From Verrucomicrobiaceae bacterium UBA1938 (lineage in GTDB: Bacteria > Verrucomicrobiota > Verrucomicrobiia > Verrucomicrobiales > Verrucomicrobiaceae), in NCBI GenBank assembly GCA_002336895.1, contig DDFC01000010.1:354242-418241 (forward strand): DNA of 64,000 nt. Direction: 5' to 3'. Shown here one piece after another: positions 52,267 through 60,350 of the stretch. The notes below the pieces were generated by a model that saw nothing but the letters and a program-made list of their open reading frames with translations, did not search any database and was not told the DNA's origin. How positions within the stretch are numbered: position 1 is the stretch's first letter; each line of letters opens with the position of its first letter. The position numbers were made by a program, and so were the translations under genes.

Positions 52267-52812
52267 ATGGCGCAAGGATACGCGAAACCGCCAACCGATG
52301 ATTTTTTTGCTATGAATGCTGATGCTGTGATTTCTGCTGCGTGGATGCCGATGGTGGCGGCAGGTGCTGCGATGATGAGTGCTGCTGCTGACGCCCGTGA
52401 AGATGTGGAGGGCGCAAACGGCGTGGTGACGGAGCACTGGATGAGCGAGGAGGAGCTGAAGGCGCTGATCAAGGAGTTTGAGGCGCATGCGGAGAAGCTG
52501 GACCGCAAGCTGACGGAGGATGAGGAGGTGAGGAATTTCCGGGTCTTCTTTGGCACGATGCGCGATGCGCTGGGCGAGGTGGGGCGCTTCAGCGAGGACA
52601 TGATGGATGATGATGCGGACTTCATCTCAAAGAGCCAGGCGGACGCTGCACGTGTGATGCGTGTGCTGACGCGCGTGCCGCTGACGAGGGAGATCGCGAG
52701 CGCGGTGCTGGCGGCATGCGAGGCGCTGGGCTCTGAGCATGCCGTGCTTTTTTACGGGAAAGAGGGACGCGCGGTGGTGTTTAGCAACGGGGACTTCTGC
52801 CGGGAGGAGTAA
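52267..52812 (+). CDS. Hypothetical protein of the phage-like region (181 aa)
   Basis: A Met/Ala-rich N-terminal helix (AVISAAWMPMVAAGAAMMSA) is followed by an acidic helical region (SEEELKALIKEFEAHAEKLD, TEDEEVRNFRVFFGTM). The C-terminal part looks like a small alpha/beta unit (HAVLFYGKEGRAVVFSNGDF). I do not recognise the family. Position between the terminase and the repeat protein suggests a structural or packaging accessory of the element. No Shine-Dalgarno is visible before the ATG (ctctcaaaaATG). Confidence 0.68.
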   Translation: MAQGYAKPPTDDFFAMNADAVISAAWMPMVAAGAAMMSAAADAREDVEGANGVVTEHWMSEEELKALIKEFEAHAEKLDRKLTEDEEVRNFRVFFGTMRDALGEVGRFSEDMMDDDADFISKSQADAARVMRVLTRVPLTREIASAVLAACEALGSEHAVLFYGKEGRAVVFSNGDFCREE

Positions 52813-52997
52813 GGGGCGGCGGGTCGTGCAAAGGAAAGTCTCCGCCGATCAGGCGCCTGACTGAGCCGGAACACAAGGTGGTGCGTGCCTGGAGAGCGGG
52901 CATGTGAGCATGCTGGCGGATGAGCGGATACCATGATGTGGTGCAAAAAAACATCGAAGCGACTTGCGCATTGCAAATGTGTCCCAAGGGGTATGGC

Positions 52998-54524
52998 ATG
53001 GACTACGAAGACATGAACGAGGAGGGGCTGCCTCAGGAGGAAGAGGATCAGCAGGGTGCAGGGCAATCACAGGCGGAGCAGGGGATGCAGCAGCCTGCGC
53101 AGAGCAGGATCGACGGGCGGCCAAAGAACAACATCTACATGCCGGGCACGGGGAAGGGGACGGGACGTACGGCGATCCGAGTGGGGACGATCAATCGCGA
53201 CGGGAGCGCATCGCCAGTTTCTGCGATGGGGGCGGCGACGGGGCCGCTGAGCCAGCCGATCGCGAAGTTCAGCCCGGAGGAGCTGCAGCAGATGGCGGGG
53301 CAGAATCAAGGCGGTGGAGGTGGCGGGGCGGGTGGATCCGGGGCGAGGCCGGGACGCATCGACGGCAGGCCGCGGAACAACATTTACATGCCGGGCACTG
53401 GGCCGGGCACGGGACGTACGGCGATCCGAGTGGGGACGCTGAATCGTGATGGGAGTGCGTCGCCGGTTTCTGCGCTGGGCGCGGCGACGGGGCCGCTGAG
53501 CCAGCCGATCGCGAAGTTCAGCCCAGATCAGCTGAAGCAGATCTATGAGCAGGGGCAGGGCGGCGGAGGTGCTGGCGGTGGAGATGGGAGTGATGCAGGC
53601 GGTGGTGCGAGGGCGGGGCGGATCGACGGGCGGCCAAAGAACAACATTTACATGCCGGGGACGGGCCCGGGCACTGGGCGAACGGCGATCCGTGTGGGGA
53701 CGATGAACCGAGATGGGAGTGCATCGCCGGTTTCTGCACTGGGTGCGGCGACGGGGTCGCTGACGCAGCCGACGTCGAGGCTGTTTGAGCAGCGGCAGCC
53801 GACGAGCGAGTTTGCGCAGCAGCAGCGGCAGACGAATGTGGCGAATGCGATGGCGAACGGGAGCTTTGATGCGATCCGGAACAAGTTTAACTCGAGCAAT
53901 TCGGGGCACTACATGGATGAGAGCGGGGCGATCAGCCAGCGTGGTACGGGCGGGCAGTTTGTGAGCGCGCCTGATGGCATGGGCGGGAACAAGATGGTGA
54001 GGCTGCCGGACAAGCCTGCGGCTGCGGCGCCTGCTCCTAATCCTGCGCCTGCGGGTGCGATGACTCCAGCGCCTGCCACGACGGCACCGAGACCGCCGCT
54101 GGCGGCTGCGGGGAATGCACCGAAGACTTCGTTTGCAGACGGGCTGGTGAATGGAGTGATGCCAGGGGCGGCGAAGCCTGCTGCGGCCATGCCTGGCCCA
54201 CCAAAGCAGCTGCTGACTGCGGCGGGGAGTGTGACTCCGAAGCCGCCTGCGCCTGCTGTGAGTGCGCCAATGTCGCCGCTGACGGGGAATCTGCTGAAGG
54301 GGGTGATGGGCACGCCGACGCCGAAGCCGCCGCTGGCGGGTGCTGCGAATGTGACGCCGAAGCCTCCGCTGGCCGCTGCGGGCAATCCAGCGCCAGCGCC
54401 TGCAACACCGCCGTCTGCAAGCAAGGCGACCTTTGAAGGGCAGAGCCGTGAGGCGTTTTTTGGTGCTGCGGCTCAGCGGCAGAAGATGGACAACAAGTAT
54501 GCGAAATGGAATGGGCGGCCGTGA
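52998..54524 (+). CDS. Repeat-containing Gly/Pro/Ala-rich protein (508 aa) of the phage-like region
   Basis: ATG 52998 is preferred because AAGGGG lies 6 bp upstream. An in-frame ATG at 52920 would add 26 residues. The first half has three copies of a ~64-residue unit beginning RIDGRPKNNIYMPGTG and containing RTAIRVGTxNRDGSASPVSA, separated by Gly-rich linkers. The second half is Pro/Ala-rich with repeats of the PKPPLAAAGN type, ending in a basic helix (SREAFFGAAAQRQKMDNKYAK). No known fold is recognised. The repeats could form a fibrous or surface-exposed structural element, or bind repeatedly to one partner. Confidence 0.72.
   Translation: MDYEDMNEEGLPQEEEDQQGAGQSQAEQGMQQPAQSRIDGRPKNNIYMPGTGKGTGRTAIRVGTINRDGSASPVSAMGAATGPLSQPIAKFSPEELQQMAGQNQGGGGGGAGGSGARPGRIDGRPRNNIYMPGTGPGTGRTAIRVGTLNRDGSASPVSALGAATGPLSQPIAKFSPDQLKQIYEQGQGGGGAGGGDGSDAGGGARAGRIDGRPKNNIYMPGTGPGTGRTAIRVGTMNRDGSASPVSALGAATGSLTQPTSRLFEQRQPTSEFAQQQRQTNVANAMANGSFDAIRNKFNSSNSGHYMDESGAISQRGTGGQFVSAPDGMGGNKMVRLPDKPAAAAPAPNPAPAGAMTPAPATTAPRPPLAAAGNAPKTSFADGLVNGVMPGAAKPAAAMPGPPKQLLTAAGSVTPKPPAPAVSAPMSPLTGNLLKGVMGTPTPKPPLAGAANVTPKPPLAAAGNPAPAPATPPSASKATFEGQSREAFFGAAAQRQKMDNKYAKWNGRP
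53106..53780 (+). repeat. Three direct coding repeats of ~190 bp
   Basis: The repeat units start at 53106, 53355 and 53619 (249- and 264-bp spacing) inside the 508-residue gene. DNA as well as protein is strongly conserved (for example gcgatccgagtggggac in the first two). The first two units continue to QPIAKFSP, while the third diverges at its end. This indicates recent duplication. Confidence 0.85.
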
Positions 54525-54637
54525 GGCTTGCGGGATGAGGGAGAGGTGATGACGGGCTCCGGGCTGCGGTGATGTGCTGTGGCGATGGAGGATGGATGAG
54601 GGGCATAAGGAAACGGGAGGACGATGGAGGCAATGGC

Positions 54638-57600
54638 ATGATGAACAGGTACACTCAGTTTCGATCTCTGACGCGGGATGCGGCGGATCTGATTTTGCAG
54701 AAGAAAAAGAATGCGGTGGCGGGGCCGATGCCGCCGGGGATGCAGACTGCGGCACCGCCTGCGATGGCGATGCCGCCGCCGCAGCAGCAGCAGCGTGCGC
54801 CGCTGACTGCTCAAGGCACGGGGAAGCCGGTGGGGATGCCCTTTGTGCAGGAGCCGCAAAAGGTGGTGGGGCCGATGGTGAAGCCTCAGGGCGGCAGTGT
54901 GGCGCAGCAACCAGGCGTAAACGCGACCCCGATGATGAAGTGGTACACGGACCCCAAGGAGCAGCAGGGCGCGCAACGGTGGCTGGACAGCGTGACTCGG
55001 CCGGGTGCTGCGCCGTATCGACCGCCTGAGCCTGCGGTGCATGACATGGTGCAGCGCGGACTGGTGAGGCCGCAGACGATGACGATGGAGAAGCGGCATG
55101 ATGATGGTGCGCCGCAGGGGCTGCCCCCGGAGCTGCTGGTGATGAAGCACCCACAGACCGGGAAGGGTGGTGCGCCTGGTGCGGCCGGGGGCTATGATGT
55201 GCCACAAAATACCACGGAGCTGAACCAGCATGATGCGGAGGCGGTGATGAGGCCGGGAGATCTGAGCCCGGAGGAGAGGCGCATGCAGGACGGTCTGGGC
55301 CGGTTGACCGGCGGACAGAGCCAGCAGGCACCGCAGTCGCCAGAGGATGCGGCGAGGCTGAGTGAGCTGGTGAAACAGGCGATGCTCTCTGAGCGGAAGC
55401 ATGCTGGTGCGCCGGTGCAGCTTTTGTCTCAGAATGGCGCGAATGGGCAGGCACAGGTGAAGGCGCCTGCGGTGAGTGGTCAGGGGCCTGCGAATGCGCA
55501 GACTGAGGTGAATGCGACGGCGAGCACAGGGGAGCAGGGGCAGGAGGCTGCGAAGGCGGCTACTGCCACGCCGCAGCCACAGCCACAGCCACAGCCACAG
55601 CCACAGCCACAGCCACAGGGCGCGTCGAATGGCAAGATGGGGGCTGATACTGCGCAGCCACAGTCGGCCTCTGCCGCCAGTGCAGCACCGGATAGCACAG
55701 AGCATGACCCCAAGGTGGAGGCGGCGCTGAAGCTGGCGGAGGAGCAGGTGAAGGCGGAGGCCGCCCGTCAGCGGCGGGCGGATGAGCTGGCTGACCTGGA
55801 AAGGAATGGCATGGCGGAGCACGCGAAGACTCTGCGTGCGCTGGATGCCGAGATGGCCACACGCCGTGCCGACATGGAGCAGAGGCACCCTGACCACGGC
55901 CCGCAGTACGAGGCTGGAATGCGGGAGCTGGAAAAGGAAAGAAGCGTGAGGGAGGGGCTGGTGATGGACAATGTCCGTGCGCTGAAAGCGAGGGACAAGG
56001 TGGATAACCTGCGTGCAGCAAAAATCGTGGTCAGCCGTGAAAGCGAGCTGCCGGAAGACCGCAGCCAGACGGAGGAGCAGAAAAAGGCGGCCTGGAAGGC
56101 CCAGATGCAGCGGGCGGGGCTGGATCCGGACAACCACGAGCATGTGAGCGCCTACTGGGATGCGAAGGTGCTACACTACCTGAACGACGGCAGCTTTGCA
56201 AAATCCAACTGGGATGGAAGCACGCCTGTCAGAAAAGGCTTTGGCTCTGCCGTGCTGTCTGATGGCAGGCTGCATGTGGCCCCGGAATTCATCCACAATG
56301 ACAAAAAATATGCCGCTGTGGTGGCGGCCAGCAATGCGAGTGATGAGGAGAAGGCGCGGGCCATGGCGGAGCTGCCGCACATGCAGCTGGCCTACGCACA
56401 GGCCATGCTGCCCATGCTCAAGCAGGCCGGAAGCACGCGTGCCGCTCAGTGGATACCCGGCATAGCCTCCTTTCAGAAATGGCAGGCGGAAAAACCCCGC
56501 CAAGGCACCGAGGCGGAGCAGGCCAACGAGTACCTCAAGGAGATGAACCAGCGCGGGGGCTGGAGCAAGGCCACGGACAATGTATTGCGCAATCTGCTCG
56601 TGGGCTTTGGAGACATGGGCACCATGGCAGCAGGTGTGGCTGGGATGGCTGGCTTCAAGGGGGCTTCTGAAAAAGCGGCGGAGTGGTCAAAAAGCGGCAG
56701 CGACTTTCTAGCGCCTATCTCTGTGGAGGGGGGGAATTCAGGCGCGGCCTCCTCCATTTTTGGACAGGTGGCGCGCATGGCCGGCCCCATGGCCGCCACC
56801 CTGCTGCTGACACGCGGACTCGGAGGAGGGATGGGGACGGCGTCTGCACTCTCCGGAGCGCAGACGGCAGGCAGCCAGTATGCGGAGACTTACGGGAAAC
56901 TGCGCGAGGAGGGCAAGACGCATGCCGAGGCATGGAAGGCCACAGCCCCCTATGCGCTGGCCTCCGGTCTCGTCACGGCGGCACTGACGGCTGCGGGGGG
57001 GCGCACGGGCTTTGAGGCCGCGCTGGGGGCCAAGGCCGGCACGCAGAGCGCAGTGAAGGAGGCTGCGCAGGGGTATTGGAAGAACCTCCTGCGCCATGTG
57101 CCGAAGAACGTGATAGCAGACCTTCCCCAGGAACTGCCGGACGAGCTCTTCAGTCAGATCAGCTCAGCGCTGGCCACCAACCCCAAAGCTGACATCGGTC
57201 AGGTGGTGGGCGACTTCATCAACCGATCCCCCGAGCTCATGGGGGCGGTGGCGCTCATGGGCGGTGCTGGTGGTGCCATCAAGGCGCAGCAGGATGCCAG
57301 AAGCAGCCCCGGGCATACGGAGGCGGACTCAGCCGGGGTGAAGCAAGGCGGGGATGATGCAGGGAGCCGGCAGAATTCGTCGGGTGACAAAATACCACCA
57401 AATACCACAAGAGGCGACGAGAAACCTCCCATGCGGCCATCCACGCCGCCGCTGAGCGTGGAGGATTCGCGGAAGCTAATCGAGAACGTGTCAAAGATGC
57501 CGCCGGAGGCGCAGCAGCATCCGCAGGTGCAGGCGGATCTGGAGCAGGCGAGGAAGGTGGTGGCGGAGGATGCCGCCAGCAAGGCTCAGCCCAGAACGCC

Positions 57601-58354
57601 GCCACTGAGCGTGGAGGATTCGCAGAAGCTGATCGACAATGTGTCGAAGATGCCGCCTGAGGCGCAGCAGCACCCGCAGGTGCAGGCGGACCTGGAGCAG
57701 GCGAGGAAGGTGGTGGCGGAAGATACCGCACGTAATGCTGGAAAGCAGGGTGCCAAGACCCAGACCACTTCACAGGCACAGGGCACAAACTTGCCAACCC
57801 AGAAGCCAAGCTCGGACGTGGGCGGTGCCGCAGTTCATGGCAAAACCATGGACCCGTGGGAAAACAATCCCAACAACAAAGAGCGCACCATGCCGGAAGC
57901 GGTGGATATTTTCCGCAATAACTTCAAAGAGTTCATGCAGCTCTACGGCAAAAAACTTGGTGTGAATATTAGCCCGGAGCTGATCGATCAAATCAATTTT
58001 GAACCGAAAGCAGATATCCCTGCGGAAAATGGCCAAAGAAAATGGGCTGCTTATAAACCGAATGCCGTGGGAACTGGCATCAAAGGTGAACACACCTGGA
58101 AAGACTTTTTGAATGGCGGCAAAATCAAGGTTGAAGTAGATCCCGAGGTTCTGAAAAGTGATCAGGCGATTGTCGGCATCTTTGCTCATGAACTTCTGGA
58201 GCTTCACGGGATCAAGGACATAATGAAATTGAACGCCAATCGCTCTCTGCCCAAAGAAAAGCTTCAGCAGCTCATCAACGATTTGCACGAGCAGGCAATC
58301 AACCTGCAAAACCACTTTGTTAAATTTATGAAAGACAAGGCCAGGAAACAATAA
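54638..58354 (+). CDS. Large multidomain phage/'polyvalent'-like protein with candidate C-terminal toxin domain (1238 aa)
   Basis: ATG 54638 has GGAGG 7 bp upstream (the frame opens at 54569). The order is: a Pro/Gln-rich N-terminal part with a (PQ)8 run; a charged coiled-coil region (about 380-480); a Gly/Ala-rich hydrophobic core (about 650-900) with helices such as NLLVGFGDMGTMAAGVAGMAGF and MAGPMAATLLLTRG; a linker; two 51-residue repeats (936-1037) starting TPPLSVEDS; and a C-terminal domain (about 1069-1238) that is visibly AT-richer. That domain contains HELLELH (His1184, Glu1185, Glu1188, His1190) and a later LHEQA, a pattern I associate with uncharacterised toxin-like C-terminal domains. 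The layout (delivery core, linker, variable tip) is that of polymorphic toxins. A candidate immunity gene starts 12 bp after its stop. No enzymatic activity is proven. Confidence 0.75.
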   Translation: MMNRYTQFRSLTRDAADLILQKKKNAVAGPMPPGMQTAAPPAMAMPPPQQQQRAPLTAQGTGKPVGMPFVQEPQKVVGPMVKPQGGSVAQQPGVNATPMMKWYTDPKEQQGAQRWLDSVTRPGAAPYRPPEPAVHDMVQRGLVRPQTMTMEKRHDDGAPQGLPPELLVMKHPQTGKGGAPGAAGGYDVPQNTTELNQHDAEAVMRPGDLSPEERRMQDGLGRLTGGQSQQAPQSPEDAARLSELVKQAMLSERKHAGAPVQLLSQNGANGQAQVKAPAVSGQGPANAQTEVNATASTGEQGQEAAKAATATPQPQPQPQPQPQPQPQGASNGKMGADTAQPQSASAASAAPDSTEHDPKVEAALKLAEEQVKAEAARQRRADELADLERNGMAEHAKTLRALDAEMATRRADMEQRHPDHGPQYEAGMRELEKERSVREGLVMDNVRALKARDKVDNLRAAKIVVSRESELPEDRSQTEEQKKAAWKAQMQRAGLDPDNHEHVSAYWDAKVLHYLNDGSFAKSNWDGSTPVRKGFGSAVLSDGRLHVAPEFIHNDKKYAAVVAASNASDEEKARAMAELPHMQLAYAQAMLPMLKQAGSTRAAQWIPGIASFQKWQAEKPRQGTEAEQANEYLKEMNQRGGWSKATDNVLRNLLVGFGDMGTMAAGVAGMAGFKGASEKAAEWSKSGSDFLAPISVEGGNSGAASSIFGQVARMAGPMAATLLLTRGLGGGMGTASALSGAQTAGSQYAETYGKLREEGKTHAEAWKATAPYALASGLVTAALTAAGGRTGFEAALGAKAGTQSAVKEAAQGYWKNLLRHVPKNVIADLPQELPDELFSQISSALATNPKADIGQVVGDFINRSPELMGAVALMGGAGGAIKAQQDARSSPGHTEADSAGVKQGGDDAGSRQNSSGDKIPPNTTRGDEKPPMRPSTPPLSVEDSRKLIENVSKMPPEAQQHPQVQADLEQARKVVAEDAASKAQPRTPPLSVEDSQKLIDNVSKMPPEAQQHPQVQADLEQARKVVAEDTARNAGKQGAKTQTTSQAQGTNLPTQKPSSDVGGAAVHGKTMDPWENNPNNKERTMPEAVDIFRNNFKEFMQLYGKKLGVNISPELIDQINFEPKADIPAENGQRKWAAYKPNAVGTGIKGEHTWKDFLNGGKIKVEVDPEVLKSDQAIVGIFAHELLELHGIKDIMKLNANRSLPKEKLQQLINDLHEQAINLQNHFVKFMKDKARKQ
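55571..55618 (+). repeat. Hexameric coding repeat CCACAG (Pro-Gln)8
   Basis: One CCGCAG and seven identical CCACAG units encode alternating Pro-Gln in the N-terminal part of the large protein. The in-frame hexamer can change length without a frameshift and probably forms a stiff linker. Confidence 0.9.
57443..57748 (+). repeat. Tandem 153-bp linker repeat (copies A and B)
   Basis: Copy A starts at 57443 and copy B at 57596, each encoding 51 residues (TPPLSVEDSxKLIxNVSKMPP, then HPQVQADLEQARKVVAED). A third copy (C) lies at 59174-59290 at the start of an orphan toxin-like cassette. The repeat sits exactly between the conserved core and the variable C-terminal domain and could serve as the homology for cassette exchange. 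Confidence 0.9.
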
Positions 58355-58366
58355 ACGCCCGACTCC

Positions 58367-59128
58367 ATGGACTCCAAACCAACACCTCCACGATACGCCG
58401 ATCTTGCTGCCATTCAAAGAACCCCTGAGTACTGGCTGGGTGTCTACATGGAGGACGGTGGAAGAAATTCATTATATTCAGAGCTCATGGAATGCGTAGT
58501 CTTCACTGGAGACATTCCTCGCGTTCTGCGTTGCCTGCCAGAAAACCTGCTGAGCGATTTTGTGCAAACTATTTCGCATGTAGCGGCATTTGAAAAGGAG
58601 GAGGATTTTATCAAGATCGGGTACCAGTGGCGCTGGGGTGTCAAGGAGGCGCGGCAGGTGATGCAGTGGCTGGCGGAGCATCCTCATCCCGAACTGGCCC
58701 CGCCCGACGGCAAGCCGGAGCCTGATCCCAACTGGGAGCCGCCGGAAACGGAGTACGACCTGGAGTTCAGCCGATTGGTTGAGCGGCGCAGGGTTTTTTA
58801 TGCCAAGATGCTGGATTATGTGGCTCGCACCCAGGACATCCCGGGCGTCCTGCGCTGGCTGCCGGAAAACGTGCTGGACGACTTTGTCCATCACATCGAG
58901 TGGGTGGCGGACAAAGGGGGTGAGGGAGACTTGGTCAGGATCGGGGATACCGCCGTCCACATGAGACTGCGCGAGGCGCAGCAGATGAAGCAGTGGCTGG
59001 CGGAGCACCCGCATTCCCAGTTCGCCCCAGACACCCGAGTGTCAATTTTCGGCCCGCATTGGGACCCCCTGGGCTCGGAGCATGACAGGGCGCTGCAGCA
59101 AATGCTTGAGCAGAGCAAGCCCCGGTGA
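58367..59128 (+). CDS. Candidate immunity protein with duplicated domain (253 aa)
   Basis: The gene starts 12 bp after the HELLELH-domain gene. The soluble acidic protein consists of two related ~90-residue halves. GDIPRVLRCLPENLLSDFV ... ARQVMQWLAEHPHPELAP in the first aligns with QDIPGVLRWLPENVLDDFV ... AQQMKQWLAEHPHSQFAP in the second. No signal peptide or enzyme motif is present. Small size, acidity, position directly behind a variable C-terminal domain and lack of recognised family fit an immunity protein, but this is inference from context. Confidence 0.65.
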   Translation: MDSKPTPPRYADLAAIQRTPEYWLGVYMEDGGRNSLYSELMECVVFTGDIPRVLRCLPENLLSDFVQTISHVAAFEKEEDFIKIGYQWRWGVKEARQVMQWLAEHPHPELAPPDGKPEPDPNWEPPETEYDLEFSRLVERRRVFYAKMLDYVARTQDIPGVLRWLPENVLDDFVHHIEWVADKGGEGDLVRIGDTAVHMRLREAQQMKQWLAEHPHSQFAPDTRVSIFGPHWDPLGSEHDRALQQMLEQSKPR

Positions 59129-59173
59129 ACCCCGTAGCAGGAGATCAGCCGGGCTGGCGCGCGCTGCGCTTGG

Positions 59174-59290
59174 ACGCCGCCGCTGAGCGTAAAGGATTCG
59201 CGGAAGCTGATCGAAAACGTGTCAAAGATGCCGCCGGAGGCGCAGCGGCATCCGCAGATGCAGGCGGATCGCAAGCAGGCGGAGCAGGTG
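59174..59290 (+). repeat. Third linker repeat (copy C) opening the orphan cassette
   Basis: This stretch repeats the 153-bp linker of the large upstream gene (acgccgccgctgagcg, then gtgtcaaagatgccgccgga, both also at about 57443-57510) but diverges after QADRKQA. The open frame begins at a TAG at 59135 and has no ATG, GTG or TTG before the repeat, so it reads as the upstream edge of a displaced C-terminal module. Confidence 0.8.
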
Positions 59291-59824
59291 CTGCAGGAGC
59301 ATGTGCAGCAGTTGGAAAGCCAGAAGGAGCCGCTGAGTGAGGCGCAGAAGAAGGAGCTGGCGGATGCGAAGGCTGCGCTCGGATGGCTGAGGACACCTCT
59401 TCCGGGTCAGCAACATATCAGTGGCGGCAGGCCAGAGCTGCCGGAGGGTGCCAAACTGCTGCAATCCTCAGAGCATTGGTTCATCTATGAGCAAGGAGGC
59501 AAGAAATGGGTGCGCTTTTATGCGCCTGAGGCTCGTAGTCCTAACAATGTTGTCAAAGGTGGGACGGGGTCGCAGACTGATAAAACGTCTGCTCTGCTCA
59601 ATCCTGAAGGGAGGATATATGTGGAAGAAGGACAACATCGTCTGACTGGAGTAGTCAAAGACGGAACTACAAATCAAAACACGGTGCCAGTACATCCCCA
59701 GTGGCTGGAGTATGAATTTCACGGGGATACGGAAGCTGTAGGGCATCCGCCCGACTACAGCGATCAAAAACCATTTAAGTTTGATTCAGACAACCCCTAT
59801 ACTAATCTCGAAGGTTATGACTAA
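59219..59824 (+). CDS. Orphan toxin cassette: linker repeat plus ParB-like domain (201 aa from GTG)
   Basis: The only usable start is a GTG at 59219 inside the linker repeat (VSKMPPEAQ), with no ribosome-binding site. This suggests a silent module rather than a normal gene. After the repeat and a helical stretch comes a ~120-residue domain with RIYVEEGQHRLTGVVKDGT (EGQHRL at 137-142), resembling the ParB/sulfiredoxin-type GxHR motif found in ParB-like nuclease toxins. The DNA from about 59500 is AT-richer than the surrounding region. It overlaps the following TPR-like gene by 8 bp, as toxin and immunity pairs often do. It may be swapped onto the large protein through the shared linker. Confidence 0.6.
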   Translation: MSKMPPEAQRHPQMQADRKQAEQVLQEHVQQLESQKEPLSEAQKKELADAKAALGWLRTPLPGQQHISGGRPELPEGAKLLQSSEHWFIYEQGGKKWVRFYAPEARSPNNVVKGGTGSQTDKTSALLNPEGRIYVEEGQHRLTGVVKDGTTNQNTVPVHPQWLEYEFHGDTEAVGHPPDYSDQKPFKFDSDNPYTNLEGYD

Positions 59825-60320
59825 TGGACAGAAAGTTTACCATCTTCAAAATGAAAGCCGTGCGGAAAAGGCTAAAGGCAACTTTGAACGCAGCATTGAG
59901 TGTATTCAGAAACTTCTAGATCTCCTGAAGGAAGATAAGGTATCATTGAGAATTGCTGCTCTGGAATGGCACCGCATGGCGGGCATGTACATCCGTATGG
60001 GAAAGCCAAAAGAAGCGGAATTGGCAGCCAGAAACGCTCTAGACACCTACCTGCGCAATCGAGCACTTTTTGATGGAGACTGGCATCGAGATCGTGATGG
60101 CACCATTGCGAAGTACACCATGACCTTGTCGCGCTGCCTCGTGGACCAGCAGCGCTATGAAGAAGCACTGCCTTGGCTGGAAGAGTCGGCTGCGATTTAC
60201 AGGCTCAAGGGGGAGGATGATCCCTTCGTCAAGAAACTCGTTATCCCTAGGTTGAACTGGTTGCGGCCAAGGGCAGAAGCTCAGCGCAGAACGCGCACAA
60301 GTTCGCCCTCTGTAGATTGA
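59817..60320 (+). CDS. TPR-like protein, candidate immunity for the ParB-like cassette (167 aa)
   Basis: ATG 59817 overlaps the cassette's stop by 8 bp and has AAGG just upstream. The frame extends to 59781, but that start lies inside the cassette. The product is all-helical with TPR-type repeats (AEKAKGNFERSIECIQKLLD, GMYIRMGKPKEAELAARNAL, VDQQRYEEALPWLEESAAIY). TPR proteins bind other proteins, and several immunity proteins use this fold. The coding sequence is AT-rich compared with its neighbours. Assignment as immunity rests on overlap and position. Confidence 0.65.
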   Translation: MTNGQKVYHLQNESRAEKAKGNFERSIECIQKLLDLLKEDKVSLRIAALEWHRMAGMYIRMGKPKEAELAARNALDTYLRNRALFDGDWHRDRDGTIAKYTMTLSRCLVDQQRYEEALPWLEESAAIYRLKGEDDPFVKKLVIPRLNWLRPRAEAQRRTRTSSPSVD

Positions 60321-60350
60321 GCGTGCAGAACTGGTGAAGGATTAGAGTTC

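Noticed and set aside
53067..56143. Long minus-strand frames (795 and 556 aa) opposite the repeat protein and the large multidomain protein
   Set aside because: Composition is Arg/His/Ser/Pro-rich without motifs. The plus-strand genes have ribosome-binding sites and coherent repeats.
59781..59816. Upstream start for the TPR-like gene
   Set aside because: It would add 12 residues read inside the ParB-like cassette. ATG 59817 has AAGG upstream and a short, typical overlap.
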